NCBI RefSeq assembly: GCF_003668575.1
Contig: NZ_RCVZ01000008.1
Coordinates: forward strand, 1-64,000
DNA: 64,000 nucleotides
Direction of reading: 5' to 3'
Source: Falsibacillus albus
GTDB taxonomy: Bacteria > Bacillota > Bacilli > Bacillales > DSM-25281
Under the pieces are notes generated by a model that had not been told where the DNA came from, did not search any database, and worked only from the letters and a program-made list of their open reading frames with translations. Each line of letters opens with the position of its first letter. Within the stretch, counting starts at the first letter, position 1. Below, piece by piece: positions 11,103 to 18,552 of the stretch. The position numbers and the translations under genes were made by a program.

Positions 11103-11240
11103 TTTATCATAGATTGTTGTTTTACAAGTTATTTCGATTGGTGAGGTATGTGCGAGGCTTCGAAAATCAACAACCTTAACCTCTCACTCATATCAATAAA
11201 AACTTCAAAGTAACACAATTGTGAACATATTGAAAAATAT

Positions 11241-11268
11241 TTGTCAATTCATTCCTCTAAGACATAAA
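11241..11268 (+). promoter_or_regulatory. Possible sigma-A promoter of mbl
   Basis: TTGTCA (11241-11246) and CATAAA (11263-11268) are separated by 16 bp. The -10 is only 4/6. The rest of the 280-bp region before mbl shows nothing else recognisable. Confidence 0.35.
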
Positions 11269-11384
11269 TTTGTGATAAAATGTTCAATTAGGGAACTAAA
11301 CTTCTTTCATTGAAACAGAACATTAAAAAACAAATCATACCCTATAGATAAAGCGTTGATATGATCAGGAAGGAGCACTTTTGG

Positions 11385-12386
11385 ATGTTTGCAAAAGATA
11401 TTGGAATTGACTTAGGAACTGCGAATGTTTTGATTCATGTAAAGGGCCGCGGAATTGTTTTAAATGAACCATCTGTCGTTGCAATCGACAAAAACACAAA
11501 CAAAGTTTTGGCCGTCGGAGAAGAGGCGCGAAGAATGGTAGGGCGTACACCAGGGAACATTGTCGCCATCCGTCCATTGAAGGATGGGGTCATTGCAGAC
11601 TTTGATGTAACCGAATCCATGTTGAAGCACTTCATTAACAAATTGAATGTAAAAGGATTTTTATCCAAGCCCCGCATTTTGATTTGCTGCCCGACGAACA
11701 TCACAAGTGTTGAGCAAAAAGCAATCAGGGAAGCGGCTGAAAAAAGCGGCGGAAAGAAAATTTATTTGGAAGAAGAACCAAAAGTGGCTGCAATCGGTGC
11801 TGGAATGGACATTTTTCAGCCTAGCGGAAACATGGTCGTCGATATCGGCGGCGGAACGACGGATATCGCCGTTCTTTCCATGGGTGACATTGTCACATCG
11901 GCCTCCATCAAAATGGCCGGAGATAAATTCGACAGTGAAATCTTGAGCTATATTAAAAAACAGTACAAGCTTCTGATCGGTGAACGCACGGCAGAAGACA
12001 TCAAGATGAAAATCGGTACGGTCTTCCCAGGCTCCCGTTCGGAAGAAATGGAAATCCGCGGCCGTGACATGGTGACAGGTTTGCCGCGCACGATCACAAT
12101 CCATTCCGAGGAAATTGAAGGGGCTTTGCGTGAATCTGTAGCAATCATCGTTCAAGCCGCAAAGAATGTGCTTGAAAAAACTCCTCCTGAACTATCAGCG
12201 GACATCATTGACCGCGGCGTAATCGTAACTGGCGGCGGAGCACTGCTGCACGGCTTCGACCAGCTGTTGGCAGAAGAATTAAAAGTTCCAGTTCTAGTTG
12301 CAGAAAATCCGATGGACTGTGTCGCGATCGGAACAGGCGTCATGCTCGAAAACATGGACAAACTCCCAAGAAAATCATTGGCATAA
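11385..12386 (+). CDS. mbl: Cell-shape actin homologue Mbl (MreB family)
   Basis: Mbl forms membrane-associated filaments that direct lateral cell-wall synthesis. The 333-residue length equals B. subtilis Mbl. The actin-type nucleotide-binding motifs are present: IGIDLGTANVLI near the N terminus, VVDIGGGTTDIAV at about residue 152 and VTGGGALLHG near residue 285. I chose ATG 11385 because AGGAAGGAG is 10 bases upstream; the earlier ATG at 11361 lies ahead of that site. Position after spoIIID and before flhO is the conserved Bacillus order. The gene ends in a strong terminator. Confidence 0.97.
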   Translation: MFAKDIGIDLGTANVLIHVKGRGIVLNEPSVVAIDKNTNKVLAVGEEARRMVGRTPGNIVAIRPLKDGVIADFDVTESMLKHFINKLNVKGFLSKPRILICCPTNITSVEQKAIREAAEKSGGKKIYLEEEPKVAAIGAGMDIFQPSGNMVVDIGGGTTDIAVLSMGDIVTSASIKMAGDKFDSEILSYIKKQYKLLIGERTAEDIKMKIGTVFPGSRSEEMEIRGRDMVTGLPRTITIHSEEIEGALRESVAIIVQAAKNVLEKTPPELSADIIDRGVIVTGGGALLHGFDQLLAEELKVPVLVAENPMDCVAIGTGVMLENMDKLPRKSLA

Positions 12387-12394
12387 ACTTAAAT

Positions 12395-12431
12395 GAACGG
12401 ACAAGCAGGAAAACTGCCTGTTCGTTTTTTT
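12395..12431 (+). terminator. Terminator of mbl
   Basis: GAACGGACAAGCAGG pairs with CTGCCTGTTCGTT around AAAA, followed by a T run. A GGTGCCTGTCACC half repeat follows at 12450-12462. Confidence 0.85.
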
Positions 12432-12611
12432 GTTCAGCCCTACCCCTTTGGTGCCTGTCACCAACTCCGCTCCATCTTTCGATCGGAAACTTCACCTTTT
12501 CGCCAAAAAATGACAGAAGCAGTTGAAAAAAGGCAAATTTTCTGTGTCTTTGTCGACATCTATCCTTTATAATGGAAGGTAGGATATTTAGAACGTGTAT
12601 GAGGTGAGAGG

Positions 12612-13481
12612 ATGCTTCGAGGATTTTATACGGCAGCTTCAGGAATGATTGCGCAGCAGAGAAGGACCGAAATGTTGACGAATAATATGGCGAATGCAAA
12701 CACCCCTGGATTCAAAGCAGATCAGTCATCGATGAGGGCTTTTCCGGAGATGCTTTTGAGCAGGATTGAAAATGCATCGATCCCGACTGAGAAGACATTG
12801 AATTTGATGACTTCCAATCGACTTGATACCGGCAAGGATGGAACGGGGTTGAATCTGGGAGTTTACATGCAGGAGGCGAATCCTTTATTCAGTCAAGGCG
12901 ACCTGCAATCGACGGACCGCACTACCGATTTGGCCATTGAGGATATCAACATGCCAATGAATCAGGACACCGATAGACCTGGCAGTGTCTTTTTTGCCGT
13001 GCAAGATGCGGACGGACACCCCCGCTACACGCGAAACGGCAATTTTACAATTGATGCCAAGGGATTTTTGACGACGTCCAATGGGCTCTATGTCCTAAAT
13101 GATCAAGGGAAGCCGATCCAGCTCGACAGCGATCAATTCACCATCAATGAAAACGGCCAAATTGCAGCAAACGGCAAGAGTTACGGCAGAATCGGCATTG
13201 GCTACTCAGATAACCCTGAAATGATGAATAAGCAGGGGGACGGACTATTTTATCTGGATAAAAATGCAGCGCTGCCTTCTGCCTACGATCCAAAGAAAGC
13301 ACCGAATGTTGATTTTCAAATCAAGCAGGGCTTCATAGAGGGTTCGAATGTGGACTCATCGAAAACGATGACCGATCTACTGACGGCATACCGCGCTTTT
13401 GAAGCCAATCAAAAGGTGCTGCAGGCTTATGATAAAAGTATGGATAAGGCGGTCAATGAAGTGGGCCGCGTGAACGGATAA
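12612..13481 (+). CDS. flhO: Flagellar basal-body rod protein FlhO
   Basis: FlhO is a FlgF/FlgG-type distal rod protein of the Bacillus flagellum. The 289-residue product has the N-terminal rod signature AASGMIAQQRRTEMLTNNMA with NTPGFK, and the C-terminal helical block ending LTAYRAFEANQKVLQAYDKS, both typical of rod/hook proteins. The start at 12612 follows GAGGTGAGAG. It is co-transcribed with flhP, 27 bp downstream. Upstream, GTCGACAT at about 12551-12558 resembles a sigma-D -10 (consensus GCCGATAT), but the matching -35 is poor, so regulation by sigma-D is only suggested. Confidence 0.93.
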   Translation: MLRGFYTAASGMIAQQRRTEMLTNNMANANTPGFKADQSSMRAFPEMLLSRIENASIPTEKTLNLMTSNRLDTGKDGTGLNLGVYMQEANPLFSQGDLQSTDRTTDLAIEDINMPMNQDTDRPGSVFFAVQDADGHPRYTRNGNFTIDAKGFLTTSNGLYVLNDQGKPIQLDSDQFTINENGQIAANGKSYGRIGIGYSDNPEMMNKQGDGLFYLDKNAALPSAYDPKKAPNVDFQIKQGFIEGSNVDSSKTMTDLLTAYRAFEANQKVLQAYDKSMDKAVNEVGRVNG

Positions 13482-13508
13482 TAGTTGAAATGAAGGGAGG
13501 CGATCGGT

Positions 13509-14366
13509 TTGAATAGACAAATGATCACCGCGACAAATACGCTTGGACAAATCCAGAAGCAGATGGACATCCTTTCCAACAATATGGCCAACCTCCAGAC
13601 GAATGGCTATAAAAAACGGGAAGCATATTTTTCGGATATGCTGTTTCAACAATTTGATAATCAGCCGACTGAAAAAGATGAAGTTGAACAAGGCCAGAGC
13701 AAACGCCGGACTCCACTCCAAATCCGGCAGGGTACCGGTGCTAGACTGGGACAAGCGGAGATGAACATGTCGCAGGGAGCCCTGAAAGCAACCGATCGTC
13801 CGCTTGATATTGCTTTTACAAAAGCCGATCAGTTCTTGAAAGTACTGGTTCAAGACGATAAAGGGAGTAAGGTGCAGTTCACAAGGGATGGCGCACTGCA
13901 GCTTTCGCCGGTCAGTGGAAGCGAGACGATGCTGGTGAACAGTGACGGCAGACCGGTGCTTGATGAAAAGGAGCAGCCGATCATCATCAATGGCAGTGTT
14001 AAGGATACAAAGTTTACCGAGAATGGAGAGTTCATTGTCCATTTGGATTCGGGGCAAACGGAATCGTTCCAGCTTGGCGTGATTTCGGTGAAAAAACCGC
14101 AGTTCCTTGAGCAAAAGGGAAATAATTTAGTGGGGCTGCCGGAAAACATGAATTCATTAGGCGTAAAAGCAAATGATATATACACAGATATGACAGGTAA
14201 CAATCGCGGGAGTATTGCGATTCAACAAGGCAGCCTCGAGCAGTCGAACGTTGATTTAAGCAAAGAAATGTCACAGCTGATCAGTTTACAGCGGTCCTAT
14301 CAGTTCCAGGCAAGGGCGATCACGATGGCCGATCAAATGATGGGATTAGTGAATGGCATACGTTAG
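13509..14366 (+). CDS. flhP: Flagellar basal-body rod protein FlhP
   Basis: This second FlgG-type distal rod protein is 285 residues long. The N-terminal block QKQMDILSNNMANLQTNGYK and the C-terminal block EMSQLISLQRSYQFQARAI are characteristic. It starts at TTG 13509 after GGGAGG. It is paired with flhO, and in B. subtilis both proteins are needed to complete the rod before hook assembly. A small EpuA-like gene follows within 15 bp. Confidence 0.93.
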   Translation: MNRQMITATNTLGQIQKQMDILSNNMANLQTNGYKKREAYFSDMLFQQFDNQPTEKDEVEQGQSKRRTPLQIRQGTGARLGQAEMNMSQGALKATDRPLDIAFTKADQFLKVLVQDDKGSKVQFTRDGALQLSPVSGSETMLVNSDGRPVLDEKEQPIIINGSVKDTKFTENGEFIVHLDSGQTESFQLGVISVKKPQFLEQKGNNLVGLPENMNSLGVKANDIYTDMTGNNRGSIAIQQGSLEQSNVDLSKEMSQLISLQRSYQFQARAITMADQMMGLVNGIR

Positions 14367-14381
14367 AAGGAGTTTTGCAAT

Positions 14382-14666
14382 ATGACAGTCAAGGATATCC
14401 AACCACAGCAAGAATCAAAAACAAGGGAAGAGCATAGAAAACAATCCAAAAATACAGAGAAAACCGAATCAGCGAACCGCCGGAAAAAAGTGCGGATCCG
14501 TTTGATTCCTATTTGGCTGCGGATCATCATTGTCATCCTTCTCATTCTTCTTAGCGTTGGATCAGGCGCCGTCGTCGGATATGGAGTGATAGGGGACGGC
14601 AATCCAAAGGACACATTTAAAAAATCCACATGGACTCATATATACGACCTAGTCAACAAAAGATAA
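14382..14666 (+). CDS. EpuA-like small membrane protein (annotated as RNA polymerase subunit beta in some genomes)
   Basis: The product is 94 residues: a charged cytoplasmic N terminus rich in Lys/Glu to about residue 42, one membrane helix (about 46-69) and the short conserved tail GVIGDGNPKDTF. This fits the EpuA family, which databases often label DNA-directed RNA polymerase subunit beta although it is unrelated to RpoB. The function is unknown. It starts at ATG 14382 after AAGGAG, 15 bp behind flhP, and ends at a terminator, so it is the last gene of the flhOP unit. Confidence 0.8.
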   Translation: MTVKDIQPQQESKTREEHRKQSKNTEKTESANRRKKVRIRLIPIWLRIIIVILLILLSVGSGAVVGYGVIGDGNPKDTFKKSTWTHIYDLVNKR

Positions 14667-14693
14667 AGGGAGGCCCGCCGCCTCTCTTTATTT
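14665..14693 (+). terminator. Terminator of the flhO-flhP-epuA unit
   Basis: AAAGGGAGGC (14665-14674) pairs with GCCTCTCTTT (14680-14689, one G-U) around CCGCC. Confidence 0.8.
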
Positions 14694-14714
14694 ATGGCGG
14701 CGGAATGGTTAAGG

Positions 14715-14835
14715 GGTGGCCCTTTGGTGACAGGCACCAAGGTACATAGCTACCTAAACCGTTTTTTGATACAATAAGATAAGTCGAATCTAGGGTGACA
14801 GGCACCATCCAATTTCTGGATGGTGCCTGTCACCC
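14715..14835. repeat. Half-element plus GGTGACAGGCACC palindrome, copy 3
   Basis: A single GGTGACAGGCACC core is at about 14727-14739. A complete hairpin with arms TAGGGTGACAGGCACCATCC and loop AATTTC runs 14791-14835 and ends 13 bp before the fabZ ribosome binding site, so here it sits in a leader rather than at a gene end. Confidence 0.85.
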
Positions 14836-14861
14836 CCTTACAAAATCAGGAGGTTACATAC

Positions 14862-15296
14862 ATGCTAGATATTCAGCAGATAAAAGAGATTATCCCTCAT
14901 CGTTATCCGTTTTTGTTAGTGGATCGCATTTTAGAGGTTGAAGAGGGGAAAAGGGCGATTGGCCTGAAAAATGTATCGGCCAATGAGGAGTTCTTTAATG
15001 GCCATTTTCCGAATTACCCTGTCATGCCGGGAGTACTGATCGTGGAAGCGTTGGCTCAGGTTGGTGCCGTTGCGATGCTTAAAAAAGAAGACAATCGCGG
15101 CCGATTGGCGTTTTTCACGGGCATTGACAACTGCCGCTTCAAAAAGCAAGTGAAGCCTGGCGACCAGCTTCGTTTAGAAGTGGAAATGGTGCGTGTCCGC
15201 GGACCGATTGGGAAAGGAAAAGCCGTGGCAACCGTTGACGGCGAAATCGTCTGCGAAACAGAGCTCATGTTTGCCCTCGGGGATAAGCAGGAATAA
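14862..15296 (+). CDS. fabZ: 3-hydroxyacyl-ACP dehydratase FabZ
   Basis: FabZ dehydrates 3-hydroxyacyl-ACP in type II fatty acid elongation. The 144-residue protein has the usual length and the hot-dog-fold signature: [13 protein letters not shown], then the catalytic His in FFNGHFP and the Glu in [11 protein letters not shown]. The start at 14862 is set by AGGAGG 8 bases upstream. A longer reading would begin inside the repeat hairpin and is unlikely. The position after flhP matches B. subtilis ywpB. Confidence 0.96.
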   Translation: MLDIQQIKEIIPHRYPFLLVDRILEVEEGKRAIGLKNVSANEEFFNGHFPNYPVMPGVLIVEALAQVGAVAMLKKEDNRGRLAFFTGIDNCRFKKQVKPGDQLRLEVEMVRVRGPIGKGKAVATVDGEIVCETELMFALGDKQE

Positions 15297-15302
15297 TAAG
15301 CT

Positions 15303-15363
15303 ATGCACCCGGGTGCCTGTCACCAGGGTGCAGGGCTGTTGAGTGCCTGTCACCAAAGTGCCA
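15303..15363. repeat. GGTGCCTGTCACC half-elements downstream of fabZ
   Basis: Two cores occur (15311-15323 and about 15342-15354), plus a GCACCCGGGTGC palindrome at about 15305-15316. The remaining space to 15548 shows no gene. Confidence 0.6.
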
Positions 15364-15548
15364 GGGTTGATATTTGTATTGCTCATTTTGTGAATTTACA
15401 GTAAAATTCAATAATGGATTAAAAATTCTATTCTTCCATAATTTTTATGGTTGCACTTCTGTCTGTTTATGCTCAGGCAGGTTTACATATATGATATAGT
15501 AATAATAAATTTGCGTGGATAATATTTTAATAGGGGGGTACTTTACAG

Positions 15549-16120
15549 ATGTTTAAAGGTTTATCTCAGGGTGTTAAGATAAGTATCACTCGCTCAATTT
15601 CAACCGCGTTTGAACAATATATGTCGAGAATTGAATGGGCTGAAGATAGATTCAATCTACAGGATTTTATTCAGGACTGGAAAGAGTACATACATACAAA
15701 TTCCTCATGGTACGGCAAAATTGATGAGCAAACCAAGAATGACCCTGTCTTTCATCAGGAATTAGCCAATAAAATCAACGAGACGATCGAAAAGATTCTT
15801 TCCGAAGAACCTACCAAGGAACAAATTGAAGAAATTGAAGAACTCCAATCGCAATCGGGGAAAGAATTTTCTTATTCCTGCAAAGCAGAAGCGAAATATG
15901 TGGCTGAGCAGTTGAATGAGGAATTAAAAAAAAAGCAGAACAGCTAGGGCCTGCCTCTGAAACGGATCTCGATTATGCGTCGCTTTTATATAATCTAATA
16001 TACGGCGAAGAACTGCCTCAAAGAAATTATCAACAAAGAGATATCCAATATATTATTAAGATGCTTTTACACAATCATAAATTTAATGAGGATCAGTTGT
16101 ATTCAAGTGTTGTTCATTAG
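15549..16120 (+). pseudogene. Frameshifted gene of unknown family, paralogue of the gene at 22756
   Basis: The first frame gives 132 residues and stops at 15947 just after a run of nine A (15926-15934). From 15935 the next frame continues to a stop at 16120 and reads DLDYASLLYNLIYGEELPQR, which aligns with DLEYASKLYRYVYNQGLPKR of the intact 196-residue paralogue at 22756-23346. One added A would restore a 190-residue protein. Both proteins look helical and soluble; no function is recognised. The start is set by AGGGGGGT 8-10 bases upstream. Alternatives to a true pseudogene are a sequencing error in the homopolymer, phase variation, or transcriptional slippage on A9. Confidence 0.75.
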
Positions 16121-16140
16121 ATTTAAGCATGCAATATGTT

Positions 16141-16177
16141 AAACAGCTGTCATCAATCAAGAAGGCAGCTGTTTTTA
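16141..16177 (+). terminator. Terminator after the frameshifted gene
   Basis: AAACAGCTG (16141-16149) pairs with CAGCTGTTT (16166-16174), followed by T. It lies 20 bp beyond the restored stop at 16120, which supports the longer reading frame as the original gene. Confidence 0.8.
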
Positions 16178-16352
16178 GTTAGGCTTGATTTTTTGTGGTC
16201 TGGTTGGGAGCCTCCTTGGATAAGAGCTCCAGGTTTTCATGACTCTGCTTTTTCTCTACGACAATCACTCCAATAAACAGCGGAAACGGGCAAAATATCA
16301 ACACCAAGCTTTAACATAGACTTAAATTAAAGGAATATACCAGTGGTCTTTA

Positions 16353-16680
16353 ATGCAGGAACTGCCGTTTTCGGACGTAGATAATAGGGCAAACTGGGTG
16401 GAAGCATATATTGAGAAACTTGCTTCCAAAGGAATCGTCTTTGGAAAAACAGCATCCAACTATGCTCCATCAGTATCAATGACCAGAGGAGAACTCGCAG
16501 TCATCAGAAACTTTCTGATTATCAAGATCACAACAGCTTTCCTGCCTGGGCAACAAAGGATATTGAAAAAATGCTTCAATTTAATATCATGACAGGTCAC
16601 GCAAATGGGACTTTTAGTCTTTATGAAAATACCGATCGCGCGCAAATGGCCAAAATCATTGCTCAATTCCTTGAATTCTG
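16353..16680 (+). pseudogene. SLH-domain protein remnant
   Basis: The first frame reads FSDVDNRANWVEAYIEKLAS then GIVFG and MTRGELAV, a recognisable S-layer homology repeat. A second SLH-like repeat (FPAWATKDIEKMLQFNIMTG, then TDRAQMAKIIAQFLEF) continues in another frame from about 16510. At least one frameshift, no signal peptide and no ribosome binding site mark it as a decayed piece of a cell-surface protein that bound secondary wall polymer. A terminator-like hairpin follows. Confidence 0.65.
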
Positions 16681-16681
16681 G

Positions 16682-16718
16682 AATACCTGCCGTCATTTAC
16701 TAGATGGCAGGTATTTAT
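16682..16718 (+). terminator. Terminator-like hairpin after the SLH remnant
   Basis: AATACCTGCC (16682-16691) pairs with GGCAGGTATT (16706-16715). Confidence 0.7.
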
Positions 16719-16765
16719 TTATGATAGAATCAATAAAAATCAAAAAACAAATGGAAATTTTTTGA

Positions 16766-17130
16766 TATTTTATAAGAAATAATTCATAATAGATAGTAAT
16801 ATGTAACCTGTTGAAATGAATTGATAAAAAGGAGGATTTCATTTTAAAGAATAAAAACCTGTGTGAAAATCCTGATTCAAAGATTGAATAAGTTGATTTC
16901 ATTTTACATTTATTGAACAAGAAAATAGAAAGGGAGAATGCAGGCTGAATTGATTGAAGAGGATGATGTGAATTCCATAGGTAAAATATACTGAATATTT
17001 CGCCTTATTCCTCCAGTATTCTACAAAAAAAATTTCCCGTTAGTACAGTTGCCTCCACAAGTTACGTTTTAGATTGTTTTTTAAATGGTTATTGTCAAAA
17101 AATACAATAAAAAAATGTTTTTTGGATGAC
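16766..17130. other. A+T-rich intergenic region upstream of the riboswitch
   Basis: A good AAAAAGGAGG ribosome-binding-like string at about 16826-16836 is followed by an approximately 15-codon frame without a standard start codon. I do not call a gene. Nothing else is recognisable. Confidence 0.3.
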
Positions 17131-17133
17131 AAA

Positions 17134-17168
17134 AAAGAACAAAAATCGAACGCGTATTCTTTTATAAT
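17134..17168 (+). promoter_or_regulatory. Promoter of the riboswitch-sinI unit with SinR half-site
   Basis: TATAAT at 17163-17168 is a perfect -10 about 15 bp before the riboswitch. There is no recognisable -35. The expected -35 position is adjoined by AAAGAAC (17134-17140), the complement of the SinR box GTTCTYT, so repression by SinR or dependence on an activator is possible. Confidence 0.5.
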
Positions 17169-17180
17169 TAGTAAAAAAGT

Positions 17181-17275
17181 GGGACGAGATACCAGAAAAA
17201 GGCAAACTTATTGAAAAGTAAGGACGCAAAGCTACAGATCTAAGGTGGTAATCACTAGGATGGCTGAGCTGCCTG
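17181..17275 (+). promoter_or_regulatory. Cyclic di-GMP-I (GEMM-I) riboswitch
   Basis: The region has the GEMM-I signatures in order: GGCAAA (17201-17206), a short stem CTTA/GTAAG capped by a GAAA-type loop, the highly conserved GGACGCAAAGC (17222-17232), ATCTAAGG and the P3 strand ATGGCTGAGCTGCC. GGCA (17201-17204) can pair with TGCC (17270-17273). Directly downstream, AAATACT and AGTATTT (17277-17293) form a 7-bp stem ending in the ribosome binding site of the next gene, a candidate expression platform. The only gene it can control is the sinI-like gene at 17309. Whether c-di-GMP switches it on or off cannot be read directly. Confidence 0.9.
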
Positions 17276-17308
17276 AAATACTATAAGTATTTTAGGAGGG
17301 GAAAACCT

Positions 17309-17425
17309 GTGGAGATAAAAGAACTGGATAAGGAATGGGTCGCATTGATTGATGAAGCATTGAAGATAGGTCTGACGGAGGAAGAAATTCGTTCTTTTTT
17401 ACAAACAGCTGCATTAAAAAAGTGA
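17309..17425 (+). CDS. sinI: SinI-type antirepressor peptide
   Basis: This is a 38-residue protein starting at GTG, 7 bases after AGGAGGGG. It reads MEIKELDKEWVALIDEALKI then GLTEEEIRSFLQTAA. The pattern ELDxEWVxLxxEA...EEIRxFL is the SinI fold, which in B. subtilis binds SinR and prevents it from repressing matrix genes. It lacks the longer C-terminal tail of B. subtilis SinI. It is encoded alone behind the c-di-GMP riboswitch and faces sinR tail to tail, unlike the B. subtilis tandem sinI-sinR. The two genes share a bidirectional terminator. Confidence 0.85.
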   Translation: MEIKELDKEWVALIDEALKIGLTEEEIRSFLQTAALKK

Positions 17426-17449
17426 GGGGGTGAAATGCCCCTCACTTTT
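17418..17449. terminator. Bidirectional terminator between sinI and sinR
   Basis: AAAAGTGAGGGG (17418-17429) and CCCCTCACTTTT (17438-17449) form a perfect 12-bp stem with A and T tracts on both sides. It overlaps the ends of both genes. Confidence 0.9.
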
Positions 17450-17762
17450 GATTTTGCTTCCATTTATTGAATTCAATGAATTCCTTGAATTCCTGTTTGG
17501 AAATCCCAGATTTCATAGCATCCTCTACGAGTCTCATCCAATCAGAATCCAAATCCTTTTCGTTGACTGTCTCTTGGATAAGTGAATCGATTGGCACATA
17601 TAAGGCTGCTGCCACTTTTTCTAAAAATTGAACAGAAGGATTCGTCTGCATATTCCGTTCAATAGAGCTAAGATAAGACTTCGCCACACCCGCTTTTTCA
17701 GCCAGTTCAGACATGGACATTTTTCTCTCTTTACGCAATTGGTTGATACGATCTCCAATCAT
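17442..17762 (-). CDS. sinR: Biofilm master repressor SinR
   Basis: SinR is a tetrameric DNA-binding repressor of matrix (eps, tapA-sipW-tasA) genes in B. subtilis. The 106-residue protein has an N-terminal helix-turn-helix domain (ELAEKAGVAKSYLSSIER then TNPSVQFLEKVA, about residues 14-48). Its C-terminal SinI-like dimerisation hook is DSDWMRLVEDAMKSGISKQE then FKEFIEFNKW (about 73-102). I chose the second of two adjacent ATG codons (17762), giving MIGDRINQLR as in B. subtilis. It is transcribed towards sinI. A 16-bp palindrome resembling a SinR operator lies about 65 bp upstream, suggesting autoregulation. Confidence 0.92.
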   Translation of the reverse strand: MIGDRINQLRKERKMSMSELAEKAGVAKSYLSSIERNMQTNPSVQFLEKVAAALYVPIDSLIQETVNEKDLDSDWMRLVEDAMKSGISKQEFKEFIEFNKWKQNQK

Positions 17763-17825
17763 CATGGTCCATCATCCTCATTCCCTTTTTTTGTTAACTT
17801 AAATTTTAGCATAGAAAACATAGTT

Positions 17826-17841
17826 GTTCTATATATTGAAC
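17826..17841. promoter_or_regulatory. SinR operator-like palindrome upstream of sinR
   Basis: GTTCTATATATTGAAC has two 6-bp arms separated by 4 bp, the same geometry as the B. subtilis operator GTTCTC-TAAA-GAGAAC, with one arm mismatch. Confidence 0.5.
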
Positions 17842-17875
17842 GATAATTTTACAAAAATATTTCCAGAATCGAAAG

Positions 17876-18310
17876 TTATTGTTTGACCTTTTTAGGGATT
17901 TTTGGTTTTGAGATCATTTTTTCCTTGAATTCATGCAAAAGTTCGTCTCCACTATATCCCCTTTCCATGAGATCCCCCAAAAGCAGTTCAGCATATTCAC
18001 TGCGCGGCTTCTTCAAATGACCTTCTAATAACACGCTGATATCGCCGTCCATTTTTTTGATGCATTGGATATGCATACTGAAAAAAGCCGGGTCGTTGGC
18101 TGGGTGTGTAATCACGACTTGAACATCGAGATCTTCGGGGTTTTCCTGAAGATCTCGAAAATAATCATAATGCTCCCCATCAAGGAAAGCCTCTGCAAGC
18201 CATGTATGATGCTCGTCCTCTTTATTGATGATCAAACCATCCTTGATCGGCAATTCCAAAAAATCTCCGTCCTCGGCTAATTGCAGCGTAATTAATTTAA
18301 AGGTTTTCAT
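17876..18310 (-). CDS. ywpF: YwpF-like family protein
   Basis: This 144-residue soluble protein begins MKTFKLITLQLAEDGDFLEL and has an acidic body with a basic tail (KPKIPKKVKQ). It matches the Bacillus YwpF-like family of unknown function. Next to ssbB it keeps the B. subtilis order. A minus-strand extended -10 (TGGTATAAT) lies about 35 bp before the start. The sinR-sinI block has been placed directly downstream of it. Confidence 0.75.
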   Translation of the reverse strand: MKTFKLITLQLAEDGDFLELPIKDGLIINKEDEHHTWLAEAFLDGEHYDYFRDLQENPEDLDVQVVITHPANDPAFFSMHIQCIKKMDGDISVLLEGHLKKPRSEYAELLLGDLMERGYSGDELLHEFKEKMISKPKIPKKVKQ

Positions 18311-18342
18311 AGCGCTGAACCCCCAATGATTGATTTATAAAA

Positions 18343-18351
18343 ATTATACCA
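18343..18351 (-). promoter_or_regulatory. Extended -10 promoter of ywpF
   Basis: On the minus strand TGGTATAAT (TGn plus a perfect TATAAT) precedes the ywpF ribosome binding site. The -35 is weak. Confidence 0.5.
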
Positions 18352-18552
18352 CACCGATTTCTCTAGAAAAAATTTTGTAAAACATGAAAATTGTATTATG
18401 AGTATTGTTTTGTCCATTATTTTTACTTTTTCCGTTCTAAAATGCAAGTATGTGCAGTTTTCCATATCCCAAAATTCAATTATCGCAATTTTACGAGGAA
18501 GTCCAAACTCGGTAAGCTAGTCTTACATTCTGAGAAAGGAGTTGAACCGAGT

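Noticed and set aside
13377-14114. 245-codon minus-strand frame opposite flhO/flhP
   Set aside because: It overlaps two conserved flagellar genes and has no start signal.
16179-16307. Minus-strand 42-codon frame with a hydrophobic stretch (LVLIFCPFPLFIGVIVV)
   Set aside because: It looks protein-like but starts just after a stop, has no ribosome binding site and overlaps a terminator. At best it is a remnant.
16924-16994. Short frame MQAELIEEDDVNSIGKIY upstream of the riboswitch
   Set aside because: The AAAGGGAG site is only two bases from the ATG and nothing supports conservation.
18322-18552. ComK boxes upstream of ssbB
   Set aside because: Several A- and T-tracts occur, but no AAAA-N5-TTTT pair with proper spacing; the nearest has three of four T.
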